DNA of 64,000 bases from Haematobacter massiliensis (lineage in GTDB: Bacteria > Pseudomonadota > Alphaproteobacteria > Rhodobacterales > Rhodobacteraceae). Every line of letters starts with the position of its first letter. Within the stretch, counting starts at the first letter, position 1. Below, piece by piece: positions 10,074 through 18,778 of this stretch. A program made the position numbers and the translations under genes. The stretch lies in NCBI RefSeq assembly GCF_000740795.1, contig NZ_JGYG01000003.1, positions 1 through 64,000 of the forward strand, in the 5' to 3' direction. The notes beneath the pieces were generated by a model, which was given only the letters and a program-made list of their open reading frames with translations, ran no database searches and was not told the DNA's origin.

Positions 10074-10748
10074 TCAGCCAGAGTTGAACCGGTATCCTCC
10101 TCCATAGAGCGTGCGTATCGCGGCAAAGGCCGGGTCCACGGCACAGAATTTCCGGCGCATCCGCTTGATATGACTGTCTATGGCACGCTCCACCCCACCG
10201 GCCCCCGAGCTGTCGAGCAGATCCTCGCGCGTTCGAACATGGCCCGGATGGCTGGCGAGGCGGTCGAGAATCGCAAACTCACGGGCCGTGAGAGGAACCG
10301 GCGCGCCTTTCCAACGTGCGAGACGCCTCGCACGGTCAAGGTCAAGGCTGCCTCTCACCAGCATGTCGCCCTCCGGCACATGGCGGCGGAGGACCGCCCG
10401 TATGCGCAGAGACAAGAGCGGTACGGACACGGGCTTGCGGAGGAAATCGTCGGCGCCAAGGCGAAGCGCGTCCGCCTCCGCCGCCTCACCGTCGCACCCG
10501 GTGAGGAAGATGACCGGCAAGCGGCTGCGACGGCGCACCCGCCGCATCAGGCACAGACCGTCTATCCGCGGCATCCAGATGTCCATCACCGCGAGATCGG
10601 GCGGCTGTCGACCGAAGGCCGCGAGCGCCATCCTCCCGTCTGCATATCGCTCCACGACGAACCCATCCCGCTCCAGCAATCTGCCAAGCGAAATGAGCGT
10701 GTGACGATCATCGTCCACGAGGGCGATCCGCTCACCTTCCGCCGCCAT
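10074..10748 (-). CDS. OmpR-family response regulator, ChvI-like
   Basis: A 224-residue two-domain regulator. The receiver domain has the acidic pocket DDD at residues 12-14, the phospho-acceptor Asp56 in MDIWMP, Thr83 and Lys105. The C-terminal OmpR/PhoB winged helix ends with the ChvI-type sequence IDSHIKRMRRKF and TLYGGGYRF. Position next to hprK and divergent from pckA matches ChvI of the ChvG-ChvI system. The receiver is divergent, and no histidine kinase gene lies between this gene and hprK (only 85 bases). ATG 10748 is preferred; an open frame continues to 10832. Confidence 0.82.
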   Translation of the reverse strand: MAAEGERIALVDDDRHTLISLGRLLERDGFVVERYADGRMALAAFGRQPPDLAVMDIWMPRIDGLCLMRRVRRRSRLPVIFLTGCDGEAAEADALRLGADDFLRKPVSVPLLSLRIRAVLRRHVPEGDMLVRGSLDLDRARRLARWKGAPVPLTAREFAILDRLASHPGHVRTREDLLDSSGAGGVERAIDSHIKRMRRKFCAVDPAFAAIRTLYGGGYRFNSG

Positions 10749-10844
10749 CGCCCCGTCTCCCGAATCGCCTTCATTTCGTGCAGAGGAGGGGCAAAAAGGG
10801 AACAAACCCCTAACATCCTGCGCACGCGGCAAATTATCACCGAT

Positions 10845-10878
10845 GGTGGCGCTAACCTTTCCGTGCTAGCGCTAACCC
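10845..10878. promoter_or_regulatory. Palindromic operator-like repeats between regulator and pckA
   Basis: Two copies of GCGCTAACC lie 21 bases apart in the divergent intergenic region. The second sits in the near-palindrome GCTAGCGCTAAC (10865-10876), the shape of a LacI-family operator. A similar GTTAGCGC...GCGCTAAC pair precedes the fur-eno genes at 44149-44178. Regulation of pckA and eno by one carbon-responsive LacI-type repressor (CceR is the known candidate in Rhodobacter) is inference. Confidence 0.4.
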
Positions 10879-11008
10879 ATTGAAAGCATCCTATTCATTC
10901 CGAAATCCGTTCTGTAAGATCGGTGTGTCACCCACTTCCGCCGCCATCGCACGTCCCGCGACGGAGAGTTATTTTCATCGCCTAATCTGGGGGCATCGGA
11001 GCTTGACT

Positions 11009-12607
11009 ATGACAATTGGACACGTGAACCCCGCCTGCCGCCTTGAGGATCAGGGTCTGGCCGGACTGGGGAACGTCTATTACAACCTCCTTGAGCCCGC
11101 CTTGGTCGAAGAGGCGCTGAAGCGGAACGAAGGAACACTTGGCAAGGGCGGGTCGCTTCTGGTCAACACCGGCAGCCACACTGGCCGCTCGCCGAAGGAC
11201 AAGCACGTGGTCCGCACCGCCTCGGTCGAGGACAAGATCTGGTGGGAGAACAACGCGCCGATGGCGCCGGAAGCCTTCGACCAGCTGTATGAGGACATGA
11301 TCGCGCACATGAAGGGGCGTGATTACTTCGTGCAGGATCTGTTCGGCGGCGCCGATCCGGCCCACCGGCTGGATGTGCGGCTTGTGACGGAGCTGGCATG
11401 GCATGGTCTGTTCATCCGGCACCTCCTGCGTCGGCCGGAGCGGCAGGAACTGAACTCCTTCCAACCGGAATGGACGATCATCAACTGCCCAAGCTTCAAG
11501 GCTGATCCCAAGAAACACGGCTGCCGGTCCGAGACGGTGATCGCGCTCAACTTCGACCGGAAGCTGATCCTGATCGGCAACACCGCCTACGCGGGTGAGA
11601 ACAAGAAATCCGTCTTCACGCTGCTGAACTATCTCCTGCCGGAGAAGGGTGTGATGCCGATGCACTGCTCGGCCAACCACGCGCCCGGCAACATCGCGGA
11701 TACGGCAGTCTTCTTTGGCCTGTCCGGCACCGGCAAGACAACGCTTTCCGCCGATCCGTCGCGCGTTCTCATCGGTGATGACGAGCATGGCTGGTCGGAG
11801 AGCGGCACCTTCAACTTCGAAGGCGGCTGCTACGCCAAGACGATCAGCCTCTCCCCCGAGGCGGAGCCGGAGATCTACGCGACGACCTCCAAATTCGCGA
11901 CCGTGATCGAGAACATGGTGTTCGATCCCTACACCAAGGCACTCGATTTCGAGGACGACAGCCTGACCGCGAACATGCGGTCGGCCTATCCGCTGGACTA
12001 CATCTCCAATGCGTCGGAATCCGGCCTGGGCGGGCATCCGAAGAACGTCATCATGCTGACCTGCGATGCGTTCGGCGTGCTGCCCCCCATCGCGCGTCTT
12101 ACCCCCGCGCAGGCCATGTATCACTTTCTGTCCGGCTTCACGTCCAAGGTCGCTGGCACCGAGCAGGGGGTCACCGAGCCGCAGCCTACCTTCTCCACCT
12201 GCTTTGGTGCGCCCTTCATGCCCCGTCGGCCTGAAGTCTATGGCAAGCTGCTGCAGGAGAAGATCAACAGCCAGGGCGCGACCTGCTGGCTCGTCAACAC
12301 CGGCTGGACGGGTGGCGCCTACGGAACGGGCAAGCGGATGCCGATCAAGGCGACGCGGGCCCTGCTCGCCGCAGCGCTGGACGGATCGCTGAACGATGGC
12401 AGCTTCCGCAAGGATCCGAACTTCGGCTTCGACGTTCCGGTTTCGGTGCCGCATGTGGACGCAAAACTGCTGGATCCGCGCTCAACCTGGGCCGATGCGG
12501 CGGCCTATGACGCACAGGCGAAGAAGCTCGTGGAGATGTTTGCGGCGAACTTTGCGCAGTACGTCCCCTATATCGATGACGAGGTGAAGGCCGCGGCGAT
12601 CGGCTGA
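11009..12607 (+). CDS. pckA: Phosphoenolpyruvate carboxykinase (ATP)
   Basis: Converts oxaloacetate and ATP to phosphoenolpyruvate and CO2, the entry step of gluconeogenesis. It is 532 residues from ATG 11009, the normal length for the ATP-dependent enzyme. The kinase-1a P-loop GLSGTGKTT is at about residues 237-245. The substrate-binding GRSPKDK is near residue 60, and the metal-binding segment around IGDDEHGW is just past the P-loop. The divergent ChvI-like regulator and the nearby PTS operon fit the known coupling of pckA to ChvI and PTS signalling in Rhizobiales. The frame is open upstream to 10880 but carries no family similarity there. Confidence 0.96.
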   Translation: MTIGHVNPACRLEDQGLAGLGNVYYNLLEPALVEEALKRNEGTLGKGGSLLVNTGSHTGRSPKDKHVVRTASVEDKIWWENNAPMAPEAFDQLYEDMIAHMKGRDYFVQDLFGGADPAHRLDVRLVTELAWHGLFIRHLLRRPERQELNSFQPEWTIINCPSFKADPKKHGCRSETVIALNFDRKLILIGNTAYAGENKKSVFTLLNYLLPEKGVMPMHCSANHAPGNIADTAVFFGLSGTGKTTLSADPSRVLIGDDEHGWSESGTFNFEGGCYAKTISLSPEAEPEIYATTSKFATVIENMVFDPYTKALDFEDDSLTANMRSAYPLDYISNASESGLGGHPKNVIMLTCDAFGVLPPIARLTPAQAMYHFLSGFTSKVAGTEQGVTEPQPTFSTCFGAPFMPRRPEVYGKLLQEKINSQGATCWLVNTGWTGGAYGTGKRMPIKATRALLAAALDGSLNDGSFRKDPNFGFDVPVSVPHVDAKLLDPRSTWADAAAYDAQAKKLVEMFAANFAQYVPYIDDEVKAAAIG

Positions 12608-12631
12608 GCCGCTCCCTCACTCACCCAAGCC

Positions 12632-12665
12632 AAAAAGGCCCCGGCGGTAACGTCGGGGCTTTTTC
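12632..12665 (+). terminator. Intrinsic terminator after pckA
   Basis: The stem GCCCCGGCG / CGTCGGGGC with a GTAA loop is flanked by AAAAA on the left and TTTTT on the right, so it could also work on the other strand. It lies about 30 bases past the stop codon. Confidence 0.88.
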
Positions 12666-12803
12666 GTGGCCGACAGACAGAGCCTGCGCAGAGCACATCT
12701 TGTCGGCAGGCCAGAGGGCTGCTAACCCACGCGACGGAAAATTCCCCGGCCGGGCAGCAAAGCGCCCCCTTGCGTCGCGGAGCCAGCCACAGAAAGCAAT
12801 ATC

Positions 12804-14156
12804 ATGTCCACCTCCTCCCAGGCGGTCGCGGAGCCCGCCGCACCTGTCAATTCCAAGACGAATGTCATTCTGGCCAGCCTGGTCGGAACGACCGTCGAAT
12901 TCTACGACTTCTATGTCTACGCCACGGCGGCGGTGCTGGTCTTCCCGCACCTGTTCTTCCCTGCCGGCAACGATACGACCGCGCTCCTTGCCTCTTTTGC
13001 CATCTTCGGGGCCGCGATGATCGCCCGCCCGCTGGGCGCGATCTATTTCGGTCACCTTGGCGACAAGAAGGGGCGCAAGCTCACGCTGGTCGGCGCGCTG
13101 TTGACCATGGGGATCGCGACCTTCCTGATCGGCCTGCTGCCGACCTACCACATGGTGGGCTGGGTGGCGCCGCTGCTCCTTGTCATCCTGCGGCTGGCGC
13201 AGGGTTTCGCCATTGGCGGCGAATGGTCCGGTGCGGCGCTCGTCGCGACGGAAAATGCACCGGAGGGCAAACGTGCCCTGTTCGGCACCTTCCCGCAGCT
13301 TGGCGCACCGCTTGGCTTCATCATCGCGAACGGCCTGTTCCTCATCATTGCGGCTTTGATGCCGTCTGACGATCCTTCGCGCCCCTCCGAAGCCTTCCTG
13401 AGCTGGGGTTGGCGCATCCCGTTCCTGTTCTCCGCCATCATGGTGATCGTCGGCCTTTACGTTCGGCTGCATCTGGTGGAATCGGAGGCGTTCACCAAAA
13501 CGGTGCAGAAGGGCAATGTTCAGAAAGTTCCGCTCGCCGCCGCGTTCAAGCTGCATTCGCGCGAACTCATCCTCGGCACTTTCTACATGCTGGCGACCTA
13601 TGTTCTGTTCTATCTGATGACCACCTTCTCGCTTTCCTACGGGCGGGCGGCGTCATCGGCGGCACTGCCGGGTCTGGGCTACGATTATCGCACCTTCGTG
13701 CTGATGATGATTCTGGGCGTGGTGTTCTTCGGGATCTTCACGATGGTGTCCGGGCCGCTGGCCGACAAACTCGGTCGTCGCAAGACGCTGATCTGGGTGA
13801 CGCTGGCGATCATCGCCTTTGGTCTCATCTGGGTGCCGATGCTGTCTGCGGGCACCTTTGGCGTCATGGCATGGCTCATCCTCGGCTTCTCGCTGATGGG
13901 GATGACCTTCGGTCCGATGGGCGCGCTGCTGCCGGAACTGTTCCCGGCAAACGTCCGCTACACCGGCTCCGGCATTTCCTACAACGTCTCCTCCATCCTC
14001 GGCGCGGCGGTGGCCCCGTTCATCGCCGTGGCGCTCTGGAGCTATGGCGGCGGCAGCCCGTTCTGGGTCGGCGTCTACCTGTCGATCATGGGGGTGCTGA
14101 CGCTCATCGCCCTGCTGGCCGGCAAGGAAACCAAGGATGTCGACATCAACCACTGA
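12804..14156 (+). CDS. MFS transporter, metabolite:H+ symporter (MHS) type
   Basis: A 450-residue inner-membrane protein with twelve predicted hydrophobic segments. The MHS/ProP hallmarks are visible: EFYDFYVYATAA in the first helix and the major-facilitator loop motif GHLGDKKGRK between helices 2 and 3, near residues 76-85. A matching GPLADKLGRRK loop lies in the second half. The GGEWSGAALVATEN segment is typical of shikimate/alpha-ketoglutarate/proline-betaine permeases. The substrate cannot be deduced and the neighbours give no hint. The gene lies between two terminators and is probably monocistronic. Confidence 0.88.
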   Translation: MSTSSQAVAEPAAPVNSKTNVILASLVGTTVEFYDFYVYATAAVLVFPHLFFPAGNDTTALLASFAIFGAAMIARPLGAIYFGHLGDKKGRKLTLVGALLTMGIATFLIGLLPTYHMVGWVAPLLLVILRLAQGFAIGGEWSGAALVATENAPEGKRALFGTFPQLGAPLGFIIANGLFLIIAALMPSDDPSRPSEAFLSWGWRIPFLFSAIMVIVGLYVRLHLVESEAFTKTVQKGNVQKVPLAAAFKLHSRELILGTFYMLATYVLFYLMTTFSLSYGRAASSAALPGLGYDYRTFVLMMILGVVFFGIFTMVSGPLADKLGRRKTLIWVTLAIIAFGLIWVPMLSAGTFGVMAWLILGFSLMGMTFGPMGALLPELFPANVRYTGSGISYNVSSILGAAVAPFIAVALWSYGGGSPFWVGVYLSIMGVLTLIALLAGKETKDVDINH

Positions 14157-14179
14157 TCCGCAGCGATCATGGTATTGGG

Positions 14180-14207
14180 GGGGCGCGTCGCCGATGCGCC
14201 CCTTTTT
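14180..14207 (+). terminator. Intrinsic terminator after the MHS transporter
   Basis: A ten-base-pair stem, GGGGCGCGTC / GATGCGCCCC (with one G-T pair), closes a GCC loop and is followed by TTTTT. It sits at the stop codon of the convergent glyoxalase-like gene and may serve both strands. Confidence 0.85.
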
Positions 14208-14689
14208 CACGTCCGCTCGCAGAACCTGATCCGATTACCGAAAGGATCGACCACTTCCATCTGAAGCCCCCAGGAGAGTTCCTCCAGCCCGGGACGGTTA
14301 AAGCGATATCGCTTGCCGAGCAGGTCGCTGTGAAAGGCGCGGATATCTTTCGTCTCCACGAAAGCAGTCGAGCCGGGCGTCGCGTCGCCATGGTGTTCGG
14401 ACAGATGCAATGCGAAGCCCCCGCACTCAACGCCCATGTATAGGGGCGCCGCAGGGGCGAAACGATGCTCGAACAGGAGGCGAAACCCAAGAAAGTCGCA
14501 GTAGAACTCCCGCGCCTTGGCGTCATCGAACATGCGGAAGACCGGGCAGCAGCGGGGAAAGCGTATGCCTGTCGCACCCTCCCCCATCTGTCGCGCGACG
14601 ATCTCGGCTATGCGCGAGTGGGAGAGATCGATCCCGTCTTCCAGCAGCGCCATCCGAAGGGTATCGGCCATCTCCTGCTCGGTCGCCAT
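14207..14689 (-). CDS. Glyoxalase/bleomycin-resistance superfamily (VOC) protein
   Basis: A 160-residue protein. The C-terminal 115 residues are a VOC domain of the bleomycin-resistance-like type, with FYCDFLGF, ALHLSEHHGDATPGS and EVVDPFGNRIRF as recognisable beta-alpha-beta elements. The first 45 residues are a separate helical segment (LSHSRIAEIVARQMG) found before VOC domains in a group of proteobacterial glyoxalase-superfamily proteins. These proteins either bind hydrophobic drugs or act as metal-dependent lyases or dioxygenases; which applies here is not clear. It stands alone between the convergent transporter and mraY. Confidence 0.8.
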   Translation of the reverse strand: MATEQEMADTLRMALLEDGIDLSHSRIAEIVARQMGEGATGIRFPRCCPVFRMFDDAKAREFYCDFLGFRLLFEHRFAPAAPLYMGVECGGFALHLSEHHGDATPGSTAFVETKDIRAFHSDLLGKRYRFNRPGLEELSWGLQMEVVDPFGNRIRFCERT

Positions 14690-14761
14690 TGCCCGCCCCC
14701 CTCTTCGCAGAGACAGGCTATCTGCTCCACCGCCCGCATTGTGGCATTTCTTACGCTCGGC

Positions 14762-15847
14762 TCAACGCAATTTCAGTGTCGCCAGCCCCACGAGCGCCAG
14801 GATGATGGAGACGATCCAGAAGCGGATGACGATCTGCGGTTCCGCCCAGCCCTTCTTCTCGAAGTGGTGGTGGATCGGCGCCATCAGGAACACGCGTCGC
14901 CCCGTCCGCTTGAAGTAGAGCACCTGGATGATGACGGACAACGCCTCCACCACGAACAGGCCACCTACGATCGCCAGCACGATCTCATGCTTGGTGGCCA
15001 CCGCGATTGCACCCAACGCCCCGCCGAGCGCAAGCGACCCGGTATCGCCCATGAAAACCGCCGCGGGTGGCGCGTTGAACCACAGAAACCCCAGGCCCGC
15101 CCCTATCAGCGCCGCGACGAAGATCACCAGTTCACCGGTTCCCGGCACGTAATGCAGGCCGAGATAGTTGGTGAAGTCCACCCGTCCGACGAAATAGGCG
15201 ATCACGCCAAAGGAGGCGGCAGCGATCATCACCGGCATGATCGCCAGACCGTCCAGCCCATCGGTGAGGTTGACGGCATTGGCCGCGCCCACGATCACCA
15301 GCATCGCGAAGGGAATGAAGAACAGGTGCAGGTTGAACAGCGCGTCCTTGAAAATCGGCAGCGCGAGCTGAAACCGCAGCTCCGAAGGTTGCACCCACGC
15401 ACAGGCGATGGAGGCAATGAGCGCGATGGCCAGCCCGATACCGATCCGGACACGACCGGAAACGCCCTTGGTATTGTTCCGCGTGACCTTCCGCCAGTCA
15501 TCGGCAAAGCCGATGGCGCCGAAGCCCAAGGTCACGAACAGGACGATCCAGACATAGGGATTATCGAGCCGCGCCCAGAGCAGGGTGGAGATCGTCAGCG
15601 CCGACAGAATCAGCGCGCCGCCCATCGTCGGTGTGCCGGCCTTCGTCACCAGGTGGCTCGCCGGCCCATCGTCGCGGATGGGTTGGCCATGCCGCTGCTT
15701 CGACTTCAGGAATTCGATGAACGGTCGCCCGAACACGAAGCCGATGACCAGCGCGGTGAAGAACGCCCCGCCCGCCCGGAAGGTGATGTAGCGAAACAGA
15801 TTCAGGAAGCCGCCCCCTTGGGCGAACTCCGCCAGCCAATAGAACAC
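14762..15847 (-). CDS. mraY: Phospho-N-acetylmuramoyl-pentapeptide transferase
   Basis: An integral-membrane enzyme that moves phospho-MurNAc-pentapeptide from UDP to undecaprenyl phosphate, forming lipid I. The 361-residue protein has about ten membrane segments. The diagnostic motifs are present: GTPTMGG near residue 71, DDWRK (catalytic Asp pair), [13 protein letters not shown], and the C-terminal [12 protein letters not shown]. It begins with GTG at 15847, sharing one base with the murF stop codon (TAG). It is the last gene of this division/wall cluster; murD and ftsW, which usually follow, are not here. Confidence 0.95.
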   Translation of the reverse strand: MFYWLAEFAQGGGFLNLFRYITFRAGGAFFTALVIGFVFGRPFIEFLKSKQRHGQPIRDDGPASHLVTKAGTPTMGGALILSALTISTLLWARLDNPYVWIVLFVTLGFGAIGFADDWRKVTRNNTKGVSGRVRIGIGLAIALIASIACAWVQPSELRFQLALPIFKDALFNLHLFFIPFAMLVIVGAANAVNLTDGLDGLAIMPVMIAAASFGVIAYFVGRVDFTNYLGLHYVPGTGELVIFVAALIGAGLGFLWFNAPPAAVFMGDTGSLALGGALGAIAVATKHEIVLAIVGGLFVVEALSVIIQVLYFKRTGRRVFLMAPIHHHFEKKGWAEPQIVIRFWIVSIILALVGLATLKLR

Positions 15848-17286
15848 TATTCCCCTCCCGCCGCCTGAGCTTCGGGCGTGCCGAGACGGCGCAGCGCCTC
15901 CACCACGGGGGGGAGCTTGATCCCCTTGGAACCTTTCACCAGCACAACATCTCCTGCGTCGATCAGATGGCGAAGGCGGGGAAGAAGGCTCTCCGCCGTT
16001 TCATGCCATTCACCGCGTTTCTCTCGCGGCAGCGCGGCATGAAGTGCCCGCATCCGAGGGCCGACGCAATGCACGATGTTGAGGGTCGTCATGGCCGGAT
16101 GCGCGGCAATCTGCCGATGCATCTCCAGCTCCTGCGGGCCGAGTTCGAGCATGTCGCCGAGGATAGCCACCCGGCGGCCCTTCACAAAGCGGCCAGGCCC
16201 GTCCTTCGGCTCTGTCGCGGCCAGCAGGTCCAGCGCCGCACCCAGCGAGGCGGGGTTGGAGTTGAAGGCGTCGTCTATCAGATCGAAGGCCATGCGGTCA
16301 TCGACGACATCCAGCAGGATGCGCTCGCGCAGACCGCGCCCTTCCGGCGGCACCCAGCGACCCAGATCGAGAATCGCCATCGTCAGGTCCAGACCGAGCG
16401 CGTCGGCGGCGGCAAGCGCCGCAAGCCCGTTCATCGCGAAATGCCGCCCTGCCGAGCGCACGCGAAACAGGATCGTCCGCCCTTTCGCCAGCGCGCGAGA
16501 AGAGGTCGCGCTATCGGTGATTCTCGTTTCGAGAAGCTGCCAGTCACAGGAGGGCGTCGCGCCAAACAAGGTTGTCGCCAAACCCTGAGCCCGTTGTTTG
16601 AGGATCGGTGTGACGGCCAGATCCCCCGGCAACAGCACATGTCCCCCCGGTTCCAGACCGTCGAGGATCGAGGCTTTTTCGACCGCGATGGCCTCCAGCG
16701 AGTCGAATGCCTCCAGATGCGCAGGCGCCACGGTCGTGATCAACGCGACATCAGGACGGGCAAGACGGGCAAGGGGCGCGATCTCACCCGGATGGTTCAT
16801 GCCGATTTCGATGACGGCGAAGTCGCTGTCCGCAGGCATCCGGGCAAGGGTGAGCGGTACGCCCCAGTGGTTGTTGAAGCTCCGCACCGCCGCATGGACC
16901 CGTCCCTGACCGGAAAGAATCGCTCGCAGCATCTCCTTGGTTGAGGTTTTGCCGACAGAGCCGGTGACGCCGATAACGCGTGCCGTGCTGCGGTCGCGCG
17001 CCGCACGCCCGAGGTCTTCCAGACCCCGGAGCACATCCGGGACAATGAGCAAGGGCGCGTCCTGCGCGACCCCCTCCGGCACACGGGAGACGAGCGCCGC
17101 CGCCGCCCCTTTTCGGAGCGCTTCCGCCACGAAATCATGGCCGTCGCGCATGTCACGCAGCGCGACGAACAGGTCGCCGGGAAGAAGCTCGCGCGTATCG
17201 ATGGCGACCCCGGTGGCCGCCCAGTTCTGCGTGACCGTGCCACCCGTAGCGCGGGCCGCCTCCTCGGATGTCCAGAGCGGGGTCAT
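15847..17286 (-). CDS. murF: UDP-N-acetylmuramoyl-tripeptide--D-alanyl-D-alanine ligase
   Basis: Adds D-Ala-D-Ala to the UDP-MurNAc tripeptide, the last cytoplasmic step of peptidoglycan precursor assembly. It is 479 residues long. The Mur ligase ATP-binding motif [13 protein letters not shown] is near residue 105, the [13 protein letters not shown] and [10 protein letters not shown] segments follow, and the [10 protein letters not shown] motif marks the MurF family. Its ATG makes an ATGA overlap with murE, and its stop overlaps mraY, so the three are translated in series. Confidence 0.95.
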   Translation of the reverse strand: MTPLWTSEEAARATGGTVTQNWAATGVAIDTRELLPGDLFVALRDMRDGHDFVAEALRKGAAAALVSRVPEGVAQDAPLLIVPDVLRGLEDLGRAARDRSTARVIGVTGSVGKTSTKEMLRAILSGQGRVHAAVRSFNNHWGVPLTLARMPADSDFAVIEIGMNHPGEIAPLARLARPDVALITTVAPAHLEAFDSLEAIAVEKASILDGLEPGGHVLLPGDLAVTPILKQRAQGLATTLFGATPSCDWQLLETRITDSATSSRALAKGRTILFRVRSAGRHFAMNGLAALAAADALGLDLTMAILDLGRWVPPEGRGLRERILLDVVDDRMAFDLIDDAFNSNPASLGAALDLLAATEPKDGPGRFVKGRRVAILGDMLELGPQELEMHRQIAAHPAMTTLNIVHCVGPRMRALHAALPREKRGEWHETAESLLPRLRHLIDAGDVVLVKGSKGIKLPPVVEALRRLGTPEAQAAGGE

Positions 17287-18764
17287 ATGCGTTTGCCGTC
17301 CAGGGCGGCGACGGCGATCGAAGCCTGTTCGGCATCGTCGAATGGATAGCTCTGATCGCCGATCGTCTGGCCCGTTTCATGTCCCTTGCCCGCGATGAGC
17401 AGGGCATCGCCGGGCTGGAGAGCGTCCACCGCGCGCAGGATGGCCTCCGCCCGGTCGCCCACCTCGTTGGCCTCCGGCGCCCCGCCCTTGACAGCCGCGC
17501 GGATCACGGCGGGATCCTCGGAGCGGGGGTTGTCATCGGTGACATAGACCACATCCGCATAACGATGGGCAGCTTCGCCCATAAGCGGGCGCTTGGCCTT
17601 ATCCCTGTCACCGCCCGCACCAAGAACGACGATGATGCGGCCCAGCACATGCGGACGCAGTGCCCTCAACGCCGTGGCGACGGCATCCGGCGTATGGGCG
17701 TAATCCACAAAGACCGAGGCACCATTGGCCCGGGTGGCGACAAGCTGCATCCGCCCCCGAACGGTGGAAAGCGCCGGGAGCGCCTCGAACACCCGTTCGG
17801 CCTTGCTGCCGGAGGCAATGGCAAGCCCTGCCGCCAGCAGGACGTTGTCCGCCTGAAATCCGCCAATGAGGTTCAATCGCACCTGACGTGGCTTTCCCTG
17901 CCAGTCGAACCGCAACTCCTGCCCGGTCGCATCGAACCTCTGGGCGGTAATGCGAAGATCGACAGACCCGCGCCCCACACCGAGGACAGGCAGGCCCCTG
18001 TCATGACAGAGCCGCGCGATTTCGACGCCCTTCGGATCGTCCATATTCACCACGGCGGAGCCATCATCGGGGAGAACGCGGGTGAAAAGCCCTGCCTTCG
18101 CCGCGAAATAGGCATCGAAATCATGGTGGTAGTCGAGGTGATCCTGCGTGAAGTTGGTGAACCCCGCAGCGCGGAGCCGAACACCGTCCAGCCGCCGCTG
18201 CTCCAACCCGTGTGAGGACGCCTCCATCGCCGCATGGGTGATGCCTTCGGCCGCCATCTCCGCCAGCAGACGGTGGAGCGTCAGAGGCTCGGGCGTCGTA
18301 TGGGTCGCGGGCGCGACAAAGGCGCCTTCCACCCCCGTCGTGCCGATATTGGCGGCGAGATGACCGAGCCGCGTCCAGATCTGGCGGGTAAAGGTGGCGA
18401 CCGACGTCTTGCCATTGGTGCCGGTCACGGCGACCATCACCTGCGGTTGCGCCCCGAACCATAGCGCCGCCGCCCCTGCCAGCGCGGCGCGGGCGTCCTC
18501 CACCACGATCACGGGAATATCCGTTCCCGTCAGCACCTCCCGCGCCATCTCGGCCCCCGCCGGGTCGGTCAGCACCGCGCCCGCCTTCATGCGGAGCGCA
18601 TAGGGAATGAATTCCGCACCGTGCATCTTCGCCCCTGCGAGGGCTGCGAACAGATGACCGGGCTTCACCGTGCGGCTGTCCACCGACAGGCCGGTGATCC
18701 GCGTCTCCCGCCCATCGCGGGCGCGCAGGCCAAGGTCGGAAAGGCTCTTGGTCGTCTCGGGCAT
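17283..18764 (-). CDS. murE: UDP-N-acetylmuramoyl-L-alanyl-D-glutamate--2,6-diaminopimelate ligase
   Basis: Adds meso-diaminopimelate to the growing stem peptide. It is 493 residues long. The ATP motif VTGTNGKTSVATF is near residue 111, and DNPRSEDP in the C-terminal domain is the signature for meso-DAP (rather than lysine) specificity, as expected for a Gram-negative cell wall. It starts 15 bases after ftsI and ends in a four-base overlap with murF. Confidence 0.95.
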   Translation of the reverse strand: MPETTKSLSDLGLRARDGRETRITGLSVDSRTVKPGHLFAALAGAKMHGAEFIPYALRMKAGAVLTDPAGAEMAREVLTGTDIPVIVVEDARAALAGAAALWFGAQPQVMVAVTGTNGKTSVATFTRQIWTRLGHLAANIGTTGVEGAFVAPATHTTPEPLTLHRLLAEMAAEGITHAAMEASSHGLEQRRLDGVRLRAAGFTNFTQDHLDYHHDFDAYFAAKAGLFTRVLPDDGSAVVNMDDPKGVEIARLCHDRGLPVLGVGRGSVDLRITAQRFDATGQELRFDWQGKPRQVRLNLIGGFQADNVLLAAGLAIASGSKAERVFEALPALSTVRGRMQLVATRANGASVFVDYAHTPDAVATALRALRPHVLGRIIVVLGAGGDRDKAKRPLMGEAAHRYADVVYVTDDNPRSEDPAVIRAAVKGGAPEANEVGDRAEAILRAVDALQPGDALLIAGKGHETGQTIGDQSYPFDDAEQASIAVAALDGKRI

Positions 18765-18778
18765 CGGAGGCTCTCCCG

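Noticed and set aside
10982..12454. 490-codon open frame on the minus strand
   Set aside because: Antisense shadow of pckA.
12690..12800. Possible riboswitch before the MHS transporter
   Set aside because: Some self-complementary pieces (CGCGAC / GTCGCG) exist, but no known aptamer core could be matched.
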